A stretch of DNA of 64,000 nucleotides from contig NC_092863.1 of assembly GCF_032062135.1 (NCBI RefSeq), positions 16,068,997-16,132,996 on the forward strand, written 5' to 3'. The position numbers and the translations under genes are program-made. This document shows, piece after piece, positions 1-11,900 of the stretch (the stretch's first letter is position 1; each line of letters opens with the position of its first letter). The notes beneath the pieces were generated by a model that ran no database searches, had not been told where the DNA came from, and saw only the letters and a program-made list of their open reading frames with translations. The DNA is from Pyxicephalus adspersus. Its lineage: Eukaryota; Chordata; Amphibia; Anura; Pyxicephalidae.

Positions 1-1973
1 ATTCAGCCTTGGAAGCTGCCATTGCCCAAATAGTAGAGTTGGTGCCAGTTACGAGCCTGATACATTACCAGGCATCATTATAAAAGAGGGTTCTGTCCAA
101 AATTAAAACTTTCTGGGCGTCAGGCACCGATAGCTTTGTATGAGAGCATTTGTCCCTTTGATAATTATTTACAGCACTATCTTGAATCATAGTAATGTTC
201 ACTCTTATGAAGAACTTTTCTTATTTTTTCCCTGCTGGTCTGGTAAATACTTAATTGTTTTTCCCATGACATGTGTTTTGTAGGGTTAGTAGAAAAGCGT
301 GGGCCAGATTTCCCCAGGAACCATCCTGGGATGCAGAGTGATGGGGCTGAACAGGCCTGCTGTGTTGGGAAGTCTTTCCTGTGCTGCAGGCAGAGCTTGG
401 CCCAGCCACGTCTACAAATAGAGGGCTGGGACTCCGACACCCACCCCACACACACAACTTGCAGCTATATACACTGGTAATTCGCCTGGCCTTCCAATAC
501 ACTGCCAGTATGTAACTGAAGGGGGAGGGACAGCATGGAACAAAGGCCCCAAATAGTGGAAGAGTACGAACTAAGCTCTACTGTATGGAAAGCATCTTTT
601 AAATTCATTACTGTGCAGGATATATTATATGGAGATGCCGATAATAAAACCAGTGCAGTGCACATTCTTTGTCAAACTACAAATTGTTACATGCCACATG
701 TACAATCTTCTATAAACTGGCCACACACAATACTTTTTGGTTGTACAATCTTTGTTGAATTCACCAACAGCTATGCAATGCGAGCTGGAATGAGCATTGA
801 ATTAACTAGTTAGGTAGATCTTTATAATGTATAGTTTTTGGAGATTATACAATCAGATTGTAATATGGTCAGTGGTAGTGTGACAATGAGTGCAGCATAA
901 AACTGACCATGCATAGTGCAAGTTGTGCAAAGGGTGGCCATGCATGCTACAATCTGGTTGTACAATCTCCTTTATTTTTATGGCCATAGGGGCTCACACT
1001 ATCACTCAGACCTATGAGAACATCTGGGCAATGGCAGATCAATACTGCATGCCATTGGATGCTCATGGGTAGACTGCAACTTTCCATCTCTTGCAGAACG
1101 ACATGATCCTTCCAGTGCATCTATTGAACCATAGGCAGGGCTGAAACTTTCAGTTCTTTAGAGATGAGAGCTTAGAAGCCATCCTGAGCCTTGTAGTGCA
1201 AGACTGAATGCCAAATTATGAAACATTTGTTCCACATCCGTCCTTTGTGTCCCCATCTACACAAGTTATTTATACAAACCTAGAGTAGATTAATAAAGGC
1301 CTCTCGTTACAATTGTCCTAAGATAATGAATGAATAAATATTGGGCCTGGTGATCACGAGCATGGTGAGAATGTCAATCAGTCCCAGGTCTTTCCAATTG
1401 TATAAAACTTTGGCAGAACATGTAATGGCTCTTTTCCCTGTACATGGTAATGGTAACATCCTAGATTCACAATGATACATGCAAAGCATTGGGCAATAGG
1501 AGGCACACATTATATGATCCTCTATATCAATCAATCAGCATGCAAATTGTGATCAACTACAGGTTGTCAATATACTCTCCACCTATCCAATTTCATCTTT
1601 ATATTCAATTAAAAGTGTCTGCAATGGATGTTAAAGTCAATGCAAGTTTTTGTTAAATGATTGTAAATCAATTAAGAAACAAAGTGGTGGTAAAATAGTT
1701 AAGCAGCTGACCAAAAAGAAATTGATTTGACTAATCAATTACAGATTAGCATTCTGCCCAAAAAAAAGCATTTTATATTGCATAGTGTGCAGCTACTATA
1801 AAACAGAGCCCGTGCAGCAACACACACTGTGCAATACAATGGTAGCATTCTATTATGTATGAAAACATTAAACTTTTAAAAAAGTACAAAATGCCTGCAA
1901 TGATATAATACACATTTTGTAGGTTTTTCCCCCTTCTATACAAATTGCATGCTGCAAACAAAAACCATATTAC
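1..1973 (-). other. FKBP10: FKBP10 intron 1 (3' part outside window)
   Basis: No coding exon is recognisable here on either strand. The segment runs from the exon 1 donor to the window edge. Apart from repeat fragments at 706-975 it shows ordinary AT-rich intronic sequence. The next expected exon (rest of the first FKBP domain) was looked for and not found, so this intron is longer than 1.97 kb. Confidence 0.8.
706..975. repeat. Dispersed repeat fragments with GATTGTACAA-type module
   Basis: Related stretches begin with a GGCCA-YRCA word and continue into a (G)TTGTACAATC word near 711, 907 and 933. The same module occurs twice in direct orientation near 6003 and 6410. This looks like ends of a degenerate MITE family. 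The boundaries are approximate and no target duplication was identified. Confidence 0.4.
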
Positions 1974-2167
1974 CTGGCATCAAACTTCACCCCATCTTTA
2001 AAGGTGCCGTTGTAATGGTAGCGCACAAAGTCGCCCATCTGCACTTCTCTGGGACAGATCTTGGGGATATCATAGCGGTCAATGACAACGTCTTCCAGAG
2101 GTTCAGAATTGCTGGAGAAACACATTATCAGGATATGGAGCCATACTACAAGGCTGCTGGAGATCAT
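1974..2167 (-). CDS. FKBP10: FKBP10 (FKBP65) coding exon 1, partial gene
   Basis: FKBP10 is an ER-lumen peptidyl-prolyl cis-trans isomerase with four FKBP domains. It acts as a collagen and tropoelastin chaperone and supports telopeptide lysyl hydroxylation by LH2. Seen: the ATG (complement of 2165-2167) sits in a good ACC-ATG-A context. It is followed by a hydrophobic signal peptide (about residues 1-20), an acidic linker, and then the start of the first FKBP domain, with [20 protein letters not shown] as the family signature. The exon ends at 1974 with a GT-A donor on the minus strand after 64 codons plus two bases. The signature also resembles FKBP9. I prefer FKBP10 because of the [18 protein letters not shown] segment and because P3H4 is the divergent neighbour, as in mammals. 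The remaining exons lie beyond position 1. Confidence 0.92.
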
Positions 2168-5100
2168 GGTTGTATGAGGCTGGAGAGGACTGCAGATCCC
2201 AATGAAGCTGTTCTACTTCTGATCTTCCTTCATTGACTGCCAAGCTTCTGGTTAGAAAGGAATTTTTGTTAACGTGGAAAGCAGGGCTTCAGGCTGAATC
2301 TCTGGAGGGCTGAAAGGAAAGGGGAGGAGGAGACTCAGTTTTCCTAAAAGTAGGTGGGGGGTGGTAAAGAAAACCCAATTTAGCTTCTGCAACTCTGGCT
2401 CCAAAACCAGAAATGAAAAGTCTTTCTTTTCACTTTTATTGTTCGAAGGAAAAATATAAAATGATATTAAGATGACATAATGGGGGGAGAAGGTGGGACT
2501 TTCCTTAAAAGAAGATCTCAGGGTCCTAGTGCAGCTTCGAAACAAGTTTGTACAATCAGCAGGACACAATGTAAGGAGGCGGATTTTCAAGATTTAAAGT
2601 GAATATACTTCTAATAAATGTAATACCTATTTTAAGTGCAAATAAATCCTACATTTAATTTGCTATCATAAACAATTTCTTTTTTAAATCTTTGTTGCAT
2701 CTTGGAAGCTGCTTTGCAACAATTTCTTGCACTCCATTGATGGAGACATGGAATTGGCAGTAATAATTACCTTAAAAATGGCTGAGTACCCCATTTTTAA
2801 AAGTCCATTTGTAGGTTCTATAGGTATGTTTGATTATTGTTGCATTAGTAGAATGATTATCTTTGGAGAAAATCTAGCACGTGTATAATGGTCCTCAGGA
2901 GTCATTTAGTGATCTACCTTGGCAACCAAGGATGATCACTGCCGGTTCCTATGGCGGAGGATGCAGGGGGTTACTTCCTGCTCATCTTCCCTCCTCTCCT
3001 CTCCATAAAGCTGTATGTAAGTGAAAGTGACCCCAACTCCCAAAATTTGCAAGCAACAGCTACTTGAATACAGGGAAAATGTTCTGGATGACATAGAACA
3101 CTGAGGTTGGGTTACCATCTTTGCCAGCCTTTCTCCAGATGAACCCTTAAAATAATTTTCAAGCCTCAGAGAACCCTTGTTAAAGTTATTTCATTGGGGT
3201 CACTGGAAAAAAAATGGTGGCCAACAGTGGATGATAGAATATCTCCTTACGATTTTTGATTATTGGATTTTGGCAAATTAGACCATCACTAGTTATTACC
3301 CTATAACATTCCTCAGCAAGGATTTTTATGGCAGATACACCAAGTTCCTAGGCACTTTCAATCGCCATCCGCCTTGGAATGGTGAGGAGGAATTGAAGTG
3401 CATTCATGAGTGTTTGCTGAAACCCTTTAATAAGTGGTTGTGTTATTTTGTAACTTTTGTAAGTTTCATGGGTCATCTGCTGTCCTTAGAACACTTCCTG
3501 GTAATTTGGTTGAAAAGCAATTTAATAAAAGTCTATGAAGATAGATATTTTAATCTCTGTCTTAAATTTGTTTCATTCAGGCTGCGTTGGAAAGCATTGA
3601 ATCACAGGAGTAATAATCCAGATCCCTATTGCCCATAACAATGCCAATTCCTATTTGTGGACACAATTCCTTCTTAGCATACAACAACTTTTTATCATGT
3701 CACCTTTATGAAGGATCACCCCAGGGCTCTGATTCAACCTCAGCCTCATATGGATAAATAAATCCCATGGGTGGTCTGGGCTGAGGATGACAGTAAATAC
3801 ACAGCTAGGCGTAAACTGCAGTGTCTATTTACACAGACCTTCTACCAAATGCTAAACTCGGGGGTTGGAAATAACATGTACATGGGGAGATAGAGCAGAG
3901 ATGACATTTAGAAAACTCTACAGGGGGTACAGGAAGGGCAAATGTTTCTGGGCCCCTGGAGTAATGGGGACAAATTCATTATTCCTACTAAGTATCTACC
4001 AGTCTTTAGAAACTAAGATATTTCTTTGTCTCTATTTGAAGATGTCTTACTGTTATGGTGATCCAAAGGGGAGGGATTCCTACTAAGTATCTACCAGTCT
4101 TTAGAAACTAAGATATTTCTTTGTCTCTATTTGAAGATGTCTTACTGTTATGGTGATCCAAAGGGGAGGGACAAGACCTGTACGAGTACCTTAACCAGGG
4201 CACAGAAAAAAGCAGGTCTCCTCCCTGGTAGATATGGTTGTGCAATGAGGCAGGGCTGTGCTAATCACGGAACTTAAATAGACATATTAACAAATTTTTA
4301 GGCAGGTAAAGCAGCTTTCTTAAATCTTCTGTATTTGTAGATGTAGCTGTTTGCCTGGAGTACAGCTTTAATCATTTGAGCAATGAGGGTTATGCATTAC
4401 TATATGGTGCAGCAACCTCTAGTTTGGGAAACCTGTGTCTGTACTTTTGGCACTCCACTTTTAGAGCACTAAATGTGTTAAAGTGCAAACAGATCTTGAT
4501 CCTTGGCAATCAGGCTTTGAAAAGTGGAGAGGTGTCGCACCATCTAAAGTGATCAGAATCTCCATTCGCTTCAAATCAAATCCCTATGTTTGGAAGCACG
4601 ATCTGAGGTTCATTCACTATCATTGCCTCTGCATTTGTTATTTTCTAAAAGTACAATCAGGTTCATTTAATTAATGGAATCACCAGTTACAATGTTCAGA
4701 AATCTAGGGGTGGTGGCCATAGACAGAAGTGGCAACTTGGTGAGAGGTTATCAGGATATTTGTTTTTAAACACCTCCTTAGTGACCTATGGCTTCGCCAA
4801 TTACTTGGCCTATGAAAGGGACATTAGGTTAATCATAACTTCATAAATATGCTGATTTCCACACTTTAATAGCAAAAGTGTCGATCTGCAAACAATGGCT
4901 ATCCTGCTAAAATCTTTTAGATACTTTGCTAAATATGTTAAGCTAAAAAAATGGTGTTGTTTCTACAGAATAAGCGCCACTTTTCTGATGATCTGCAGAT
5001 CTCCACCTTCATAAAGAGCCTACTTAGTAAAATTAACTTTTTTAAGCAATGATTCTTAACTTGGGATTTTAGGACCTAGTGGAATCCAGCAGCGTTTTCT

Positions 5101-5464
5101 GGAGAGGGTGGGCACAAGTACACATACTACTCATGCAGCACCCAGGTAGGGATCACCCCACTTCTGGGTTGAAGATGAAGTTTTGAAGGGTGAAGACTAT
5201 GAAGCTGGATGGACAAGAATCTGATGGACACCTACTCAGGTTTTTGTGACCCAGGAGGAGCTGTTGATGTGTTTCCAGCCTAAAGGTGTCACTAAAAGGC
5301 ATTTAAGTCCTTGGAAGGAGCTCTTCTATGTGTCCCAGCCAGGCTGGCAGTAAGCAGACCCCTCAGCCCCCCTGCTAGTCCTCCCTTCAGATTCCTTCTC
5401 TGTTACTCTCATTAGGCTCAGTCCTACAGACCTGAAGTTTCTGTGCAGTCACTGAACTTTGCTG
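2168..5464. promoter_or_regulatory. Divergent intergenic region between FKBP10 and P3H4
   Basis: This 3.3-kb segment separates the two start codons and must contain both promoters and 5' UTRs. I see no TATA box at a convincing position and no strong CpG island. In mammals the same two genes are divergent with a very short spacer (recalled, not checked), so this interval is expanded. It contains a repeat-like segment near 3120-3230 (similar to the ends near 35280 and 41860) and a perfect 95-bp tandem duplication at 3981-4170. Transcription start sites cannot be placed from sequence alone. Confidence 0.6.
3981..4170. repeat. Perfect 95-bp tandem duplication
   Basis: Positions 3981-4075 and 4076-4170 are identical base for base. 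Both copies begin ATTCCTACTAAG and end AAGGGGAGGG. There are only two copies and no wider periodicity. The identity implies a very recent duplication, a polymorphism, or an assembly artefact. It lies in the FKBP10-P3H4 intergenic region. Confidence 0.97.
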
Positions 5465-5938
5465 ATGGCTGCTCCCATGCTGCTGCTCCTCTTATGGAGC
5501 TCCTTCGCACTGTCCCAGGCTCAGTATGAGCAGTACAGCTTTCGAGGCTTCCCTAGATCCGAAATCCGACCCTTACAGCCCACCTATGGCCAGGCTATGC
5601 AGCTCTATGAGGCTCAGTCTTGGAGGGAGGCTACCAAAGCGCTGGAGGCCAGCCTGAGGCTACACCGACTTCTACGGGACAGTGAGGAATTCTGTGGTCA
5701 GAGCTGCTCCAAGGAGATCTCCATCCCTGGACTGGAGGAAGAGATGGATGAGCTGGAGGGAAAGCAGGACTGGAAGATGGAGCTAAGGCTGTTTGGAAGG
5801 GTCCTATCCAAGGCTGTCTGCCTGAGGAAATGTAAAGCCAGCCTTCCAGTCTTCCAGCAACCGTACCCAGATAAAGAGACCCTCACAGCCTTCCAGAGAA
5901 GAGACCCCTACCAGTATCTGCACTACACCTACTTCAAG
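5465..5938 (+). CDS. P3H4: P3H4 exon 1 (residues 1-158)
   Basis: Encodes the signal peptide ([20 protein letters not shown]), the first helical-repeat region and CxxxC motifs 1 (CGQSC) and 2 (CLRKC). It ends in HYTYFK, followed directly by the donor GTGAGG, phase 0. The open frame continues to 6001, but that is intron read-through. Confidence 0.96.
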
Positions 5939-8900
5939 GTGAGGACACCTATCTGGGCATTGGAGAGCTATGGGGCATTGGTTGTACACAAGACACATTA
6001 AAGCAGTCCATACACTAAAAGATCTGATTGTACAAACTCGCTTTGATCTGCTATCAACTATGTAGTGCAATAGCCTCCCTGATAACATACACACTGAATT
6101 GATGGTTTAGAGCTGTCTTCATATTACAAATTTTTGGTAAATCCAAATGAGATTGAATACAATGAACAACCTGACTGTATAGTGTATGCTCAGAATAATA
6201 CTGAACCATCAGGCGTGTACAGCTTATTGGACCGGCTAATGATGCCTTTGGTTCAGTAAATGGTTTTGATATGTTGCATGCTTACATAGGGGTGAAGATG
6301 CACACTATTGCAGGGAAAACGCATGTTAAGGCAAAGAATATCAATCGCCTAATCCTGTGTGATCACATGTCCCTTGCGAGCACTGGGGGCTGCTCAATAC
6401 AGATCAAACTAGCCATACGTTATACAATCTGATTGTACAACCTCTGTATAAACAAGCAATGCAGTTAGTATCAAATCAGGCAGTTGATCTAAAAAGGCTG
6501 GTACAATCGGATAGCATTGATTATAGGCAACTTGAGAACGTCACCTCATCTGGCCCAACAAACAAAAAAGCAAAATGGGAGACTTGTCTTACAGTGTATG
6601 TGTGAGCAACACACAACACCGAACATTGTATCTGATCATGTTTAGATCAAAACTGAAGTGACATCATAGATGACATCACAACACTTCCTGTTAGTGTGGG
6701 GGCTTGGAAGAAGGAAGAAGCAGCACTGCCCTGTGCCTTCCTCCAGTAGTGGTTCACTGTATTATTAATCTAACAGTAACAACATTAAACACTGAATTTG
6801 AAAGGGAAATCTATTTTAAACAAGGGCATTACTAATTAATATTGATTGAAATTTCAATGGAACATTGATCAGGAATGAGCTCCCATTGGCTGGTGTTTGT
6901 TAGAGAATGACCCCAGCTGAATGTTGGTTGTGCTGGTCAATGGCTGCCTAGTGGTAATCCAGGTAAACTATTAATATTGGAAGGATATTGGTCCATTACC
7001 TAGTGGTGAACCATTCAACTAGTGTATGGTCAGCTTCAATATGTTGATGCAAAGCTGCATTGGCTGGATCAGGTTCCCACTGAACAGATTCAGCCACCAT
7101 GAGGAAACAAAATGTAAATTTAGAATATTATTACAATTTAATAAAATAATTAGAAAACCCCAAACTTACCCAATAATTCCAAGGTCACACCCAATACGTA
7201 GGATAATCTTAGTGACGTTTTTGTTTACTACACTCAATCTTATTAAGAATAATATTGAATCCAATCCTTTGAACATGTGTTTTATTGTGTATTAAGCAAT
7301 ACAAGCCTTCTGAACATTTTAGGGGGGACACTTGATCCCCCCCCCCCCCTTCATGTCTACTACATTGATCACTACTGATCTGGAGCTTCTGTAGCAATAC
7401 CTCCTGCTAGGTGCATCTTATTAAAGGATACAGATCAGCAGGATAATGTGTCCTGATATTAGAAAACAATGTTATCAGGACCTTTACAATTTATTTTTTC
7501 AAGTGAACATCTTCAATCCATGTGAGAGATCGGATTGACTACTTTCTAGATGCCTAAATTCTGCTGTCTTGACTGCCACTTTAGGTTGCCCCTTAGCAAA
7601 CTCAGACGTGTGAGCTGTGAATTTAAAAATGACTTTTTAGGAAGGAGGATGAAAAAGAAATTACACACATTTCATCACAGGTGTATGTTATGGGCTTCTA
7701 GTTGTATCCAGACCACACTGTGAGAAAATCCAGACCATGAGAAGATCCAACGTCCACTCAACATGCCTAAATGGTGGCCATGCGTTATAGTGGTTAATTC
7801 ATTGGGGTAACAGTCAAACGCACATCACCACAATGCATGATAACACAAAACCATGTGTTGTGGTGTGCCCATGCAAAATGAATAGGCTGCCTCACTATAA
7901 CACATGTTTACGTGTGACACAACGTTTATTAAGGGTTCATTACCATATATGCTTTTTAAGAATGTCTGATATAATGCATACTTCCGCAGATATACTGTAA
8001 CTAAGTATCCTCCTCGCAGTGTTATTTATTCCTAATGCCACTTCAATGCAGCTTTGAAGTATATTGCACTGAACCACAGGGCAACAATGCATACATAGTG
8101 AGTTGCAGTGATTTCTTGAAAATGGTACAGATCCAATTTTAATGTGGAGCATTACAGTGATGTGAATGCATTGGGACACACATGCAGTGTAAATTTGCCT
8201 TAACATAATGCACAGGGACAAGTGTGAATGCAGCCTAAAGGAACTGTTCTGAAGTTTGCAAATTACTAAAAATATTGATTATGTTATGGTGGGTTCTCTA
8301 GAACACTCTGTGATGTATGTTCTATTGATTCAGAGTAATTATAAAAATTCTAACACAGATGATCAAACTGGCAGACTCAAAATTGATCAAAAGCCCACTT
8401 TGGTTTGCAATATTTATTCAAGTTTAATGAGTTAGTTAAAATAAACTAATAATAACTAACTAAAGAAAAAAAAATAATAATGTTGTGTGTGGATCTCAAA
8501 AAAAGAGATATCTGATGCCTGTGGCCAGTTACCATCTCAGTCAGTCACTCAATCAGTCCAATCATTGCACTGACACTCTCAAGACATCTTTTGCAATCAT
8601 GAAATGTTGTAATAGGAATCAAACACAACACAGATGTTATAATAAATAGAATGGTAATAATAATAATTCACAACATAAATATCATAATAAAAAAACTTCT
8701 ATAAAAATAACAGTCAAAACAAAAATATTTAAATAAATAGAATGGTAATATTAAGTGACAGCAAAAATATTATAATAAAAAAAAAATGTTGTATAATGAT
8801 AACAGTCACAGCAGATGGTTCACTTCAAAAAAGGAAAATGTTTCCCAAAACATCTGTCCTTAGTTGGTTATTTTTATATAATTTTATTTATTTTGTAAAA

Positions 8901-11900
8901 CCCAAAAAAATGTTAGTGTACCATCAAGTAAAGTGGTTATAAGACTGTCGGTGTCTGGCTTGCTGTCCTTCAATAAATCATTCATTGTATTATGATTGTG
9001 GAGTTCATATTTCACAGCTAAGGGGGGAACTGCCACGTCTCCAGACATGAAGTGACTCTGCAAACCCATTCATCTCCCCCGAGCATTCCTTCAGTGTAAT
9101 TCCCAGATTCAGAAACCTGTGCTAGTCCTCTTTTCCTAATCCATCTGGAAGGCACATGTCTGATTATCATTGTTGGATCAAATTTATGAGAATGTAGAAG
9201 TAAAGGAACTGCATTGTTATCTCATTATTTTTTTATTTAAGAATAAAATATATTTACTCAATGTAAATAATTTTTTTAATTTGTTTTAATGATGATAAAA
9301 CCTTGTTCCAATATAAAATATGTATAAAATAAGTACAAAGGTATAGCCAAATTTTCCAAGTATAGACACTCATACTTTATTGTAGTGATGGACAATGGTG
9401 TTGCTTTACTGTTCCTTCTCGCAATGCAAGCCTATGAAAAAAAAAAAAAAAAAGATTTTAACCTTAACATTTTGTTGATGCTGAGAGTCTTAATTTTTTT
9501 CATTGAACTGCTTAATAAGAATAACTATTTTTTCCTACTTTAAGGGGTGTATTTTAAGGCTTTTTATATTTGTGGCTTCTTTTATTATTTTTTATATGTG
9601 TATTTCATTATTTTTGTGTACTCTTGCTTTACATACAGGCATATTTATCCTATTAATTGATATTTGGCTTTCTAATAATAAGGGTTTATAAAGCCCCAGT
9701 ACTTGGCACAATAACTGATCCAGGATAGCTAGGAGCTATCTGCACCTTGAAGCTTGCTGCACCTAAAACACTAAACACAATTACATTTTGCCTTGCGTTT
9801 CAACATATTTTTGTTTTTTACTAAAACTTCCAAATTTTGTATAAATGAGACTCTAAGGCAGGGGTCATCAAACTTTTTTGGCCACTGGGCCATTTTAGGA
9901 GTGGGCAGGAGCACACTAGGCCGGACTCTCTCTCGAGTCCCGCCCCAATGGCTCTGCCCCCCACCAGGAACACCCCCTGCAGGGAATTCCCTCTCCTCCG
10001 CAAAGCATACAGAGGAGAGGGAATGTTCCCTATTTACCCCGGCTGGCGTTAACACTTCCACCGCCGGAATTCCCTTCAGGGAGCCACAGCAAGAGGAGGC
10101 TCAAGAGCCGCACGTGGCTCTGGCGGCTCTGGTAGTTTGTTCTGGCATTAGGCCAGATTGGCCAGGGGGCGTTAGGCCGAAACAAACTACCGGCTAGGCT
10201 GTATCTGGCCTAAAGGCTGGAGTTTGCCGACCTCTTACTGCTTTAAAAAAAGGGATATCTTTTTTTAAAGCAGTAAGTCTGGCATTTAGCTTGGATGCAG
10301 AATCAATCACTGTCATTTAAAATACATTCCTCCAGAGAAGACTGCCAAATGTCAGATTCACTGCCCCCTCTTAACCCAAGTAGGTATATATAAATATATA
10401 TACATGACTGGAGAAGGTAGACTACCATGGGAGAACCTGTGTGATCCAGCAAACCTGGAATGGATTAGGTCAAGAACTGAAAACGTTTGGCAAATATTAG
10501 GAAATCCAGAGCTTATGTCTGTGTAGGAGCCTTTCCAGTGCAACAGGGAAGGGTTTAAATCTATCCTACTGAAGTTGAGTTACTGCAGGAGATGTCTTTA
10601 ATTTAAATCATGCAAAGGTCGACATTTGAGGAAAACAGCGGGCTAATCACTAATGAGAAGGGGATTTGGGTAAGACATAACTAAACATTGGGAGTTCTGT
10701 GCCATCAACTATCAGCCCTGAGCCACCAGTTCTGAAATCTGAAATTCTGAAATGGTTGCATGGAAAATCATTTTGAGATGGCTATGACATGGTATGACTC
10801 AAATTTCCTAACAAGTTTAAACACACATTGTAAGTACAGAAGTGTAAATACAGAAGTCATTTATGGAAAAGAACACTAAGAGTAATTATTTATCCACTGT
10901 GCTTTTACCTGTATTTTACTATTCTAAAAGTTAAAAAGTAAAAAAGAAATATCCTCATCATTTCTTCCTTTTCTTGTAGATCAATGAGCTAGAGAAAGCC
11001 GTGTCAGCTGCCCACACATTTTTACAGAAGAACCCTACTCATGAGATGACACTGCGGTACATGAATTATTATAGAACTCTACTGGAAGTGGATGAATTTC
11101 TTATAGATTTAGAAGCTCAGCCCTTCGAGGTAAGTGAACTCAGAAATCCATGTGTCCATAAAAGAACAAGCCATCAGGGTTCTGTTGCTTTGACAGTGCA
11201 GAACATATAGTGGATATCTCACGGATGACAGCTCCTTTGCTGGACAGTCGGCAAACTTGGTTGGTGGTAAGGTACTTGACCAGGCTATGTTGATGAAGGA
11301 TGAGTTCACTTAAATGAAAATATCATTTGCTTCTCTCACAATAGTTTGGTTGTTTGTTGTACTTTGAATACTTTGCTCCTGTGAGTTCTTTAGGGTTCCT
11401 CTATCTGGCATCATATATTTTATACTGCATTTTAGAACCCAGCATAGTGCTACCCATGTATGACCGAGGACTTCAGTTTAAAATAACATCTATGACCCAA
11501 AAAGTCTGCCAATAGGCTTTCCACGGAAGGGAATGAATTGTAGTGAATTTGCATCGAGTACTGTCAACAATGTTGCAGAGTTTGGAACATCTTACAGCTG
11601 GTTAGCATGATCAGTGACCAAACTATTCTTGAAAGGTAGCTATTAGCCAACAAAGTAATTAAAAAAGTATATTTTGGACAGGACGTAAGGGGAGATCTTC
11701 CTGATTGAAATACAAACAGCGATATTTGTGTGACAAGGTTTAAGCCATTTCGAACTTGAAAGAGCCATTCCTATATCATATGCAGATGGTGAACACTGTT
11801 TTATTCATTTGGGACTATAACGGCAAGATCTCCTCACTATAAGTTCAGGCTGTGTTTGCTACCATGATTGGGTTTCAGCCTTTTGCTGGTCTGAGCTCTT

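Larger units (their letters stand above)
5939..10979 (+). other. P3H4: P3H4 intron 1
   Basis: This 5.0-kb intron contains repeat ends at 6003-6445, a C-run near 7340, a very AT-rich low-complexity stretch at about 8400-8910, a hAT-like MITE at about 9859-10235 with an adjoining 44-bp palindrome, and a dispersed repeat at about 10360-10510. No extra exon is seen. Confidence 0.9.

Noticed and set aside
535..813. 92-codon plus-strand open frame upstream of FKBP10 exon 1 in the window
   Set aside because: It lies in FKBP10 intron 1, overlaps dispersed repeat words and shows no family features or splice context.
7770..8225. Recurrent ATAACACATG / CACATG words suggesting an inverted element
   Set aside because: The matches are too short and irregular to set ends or target duplications.
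9793..10197. 134-codon plus-strand frame rich in Pro and Gly
   Set aside because: It is produced by the GC-rich hAT-like element; its inverted relative at 46800 has a perfect target duplication and is clearly non-coding.
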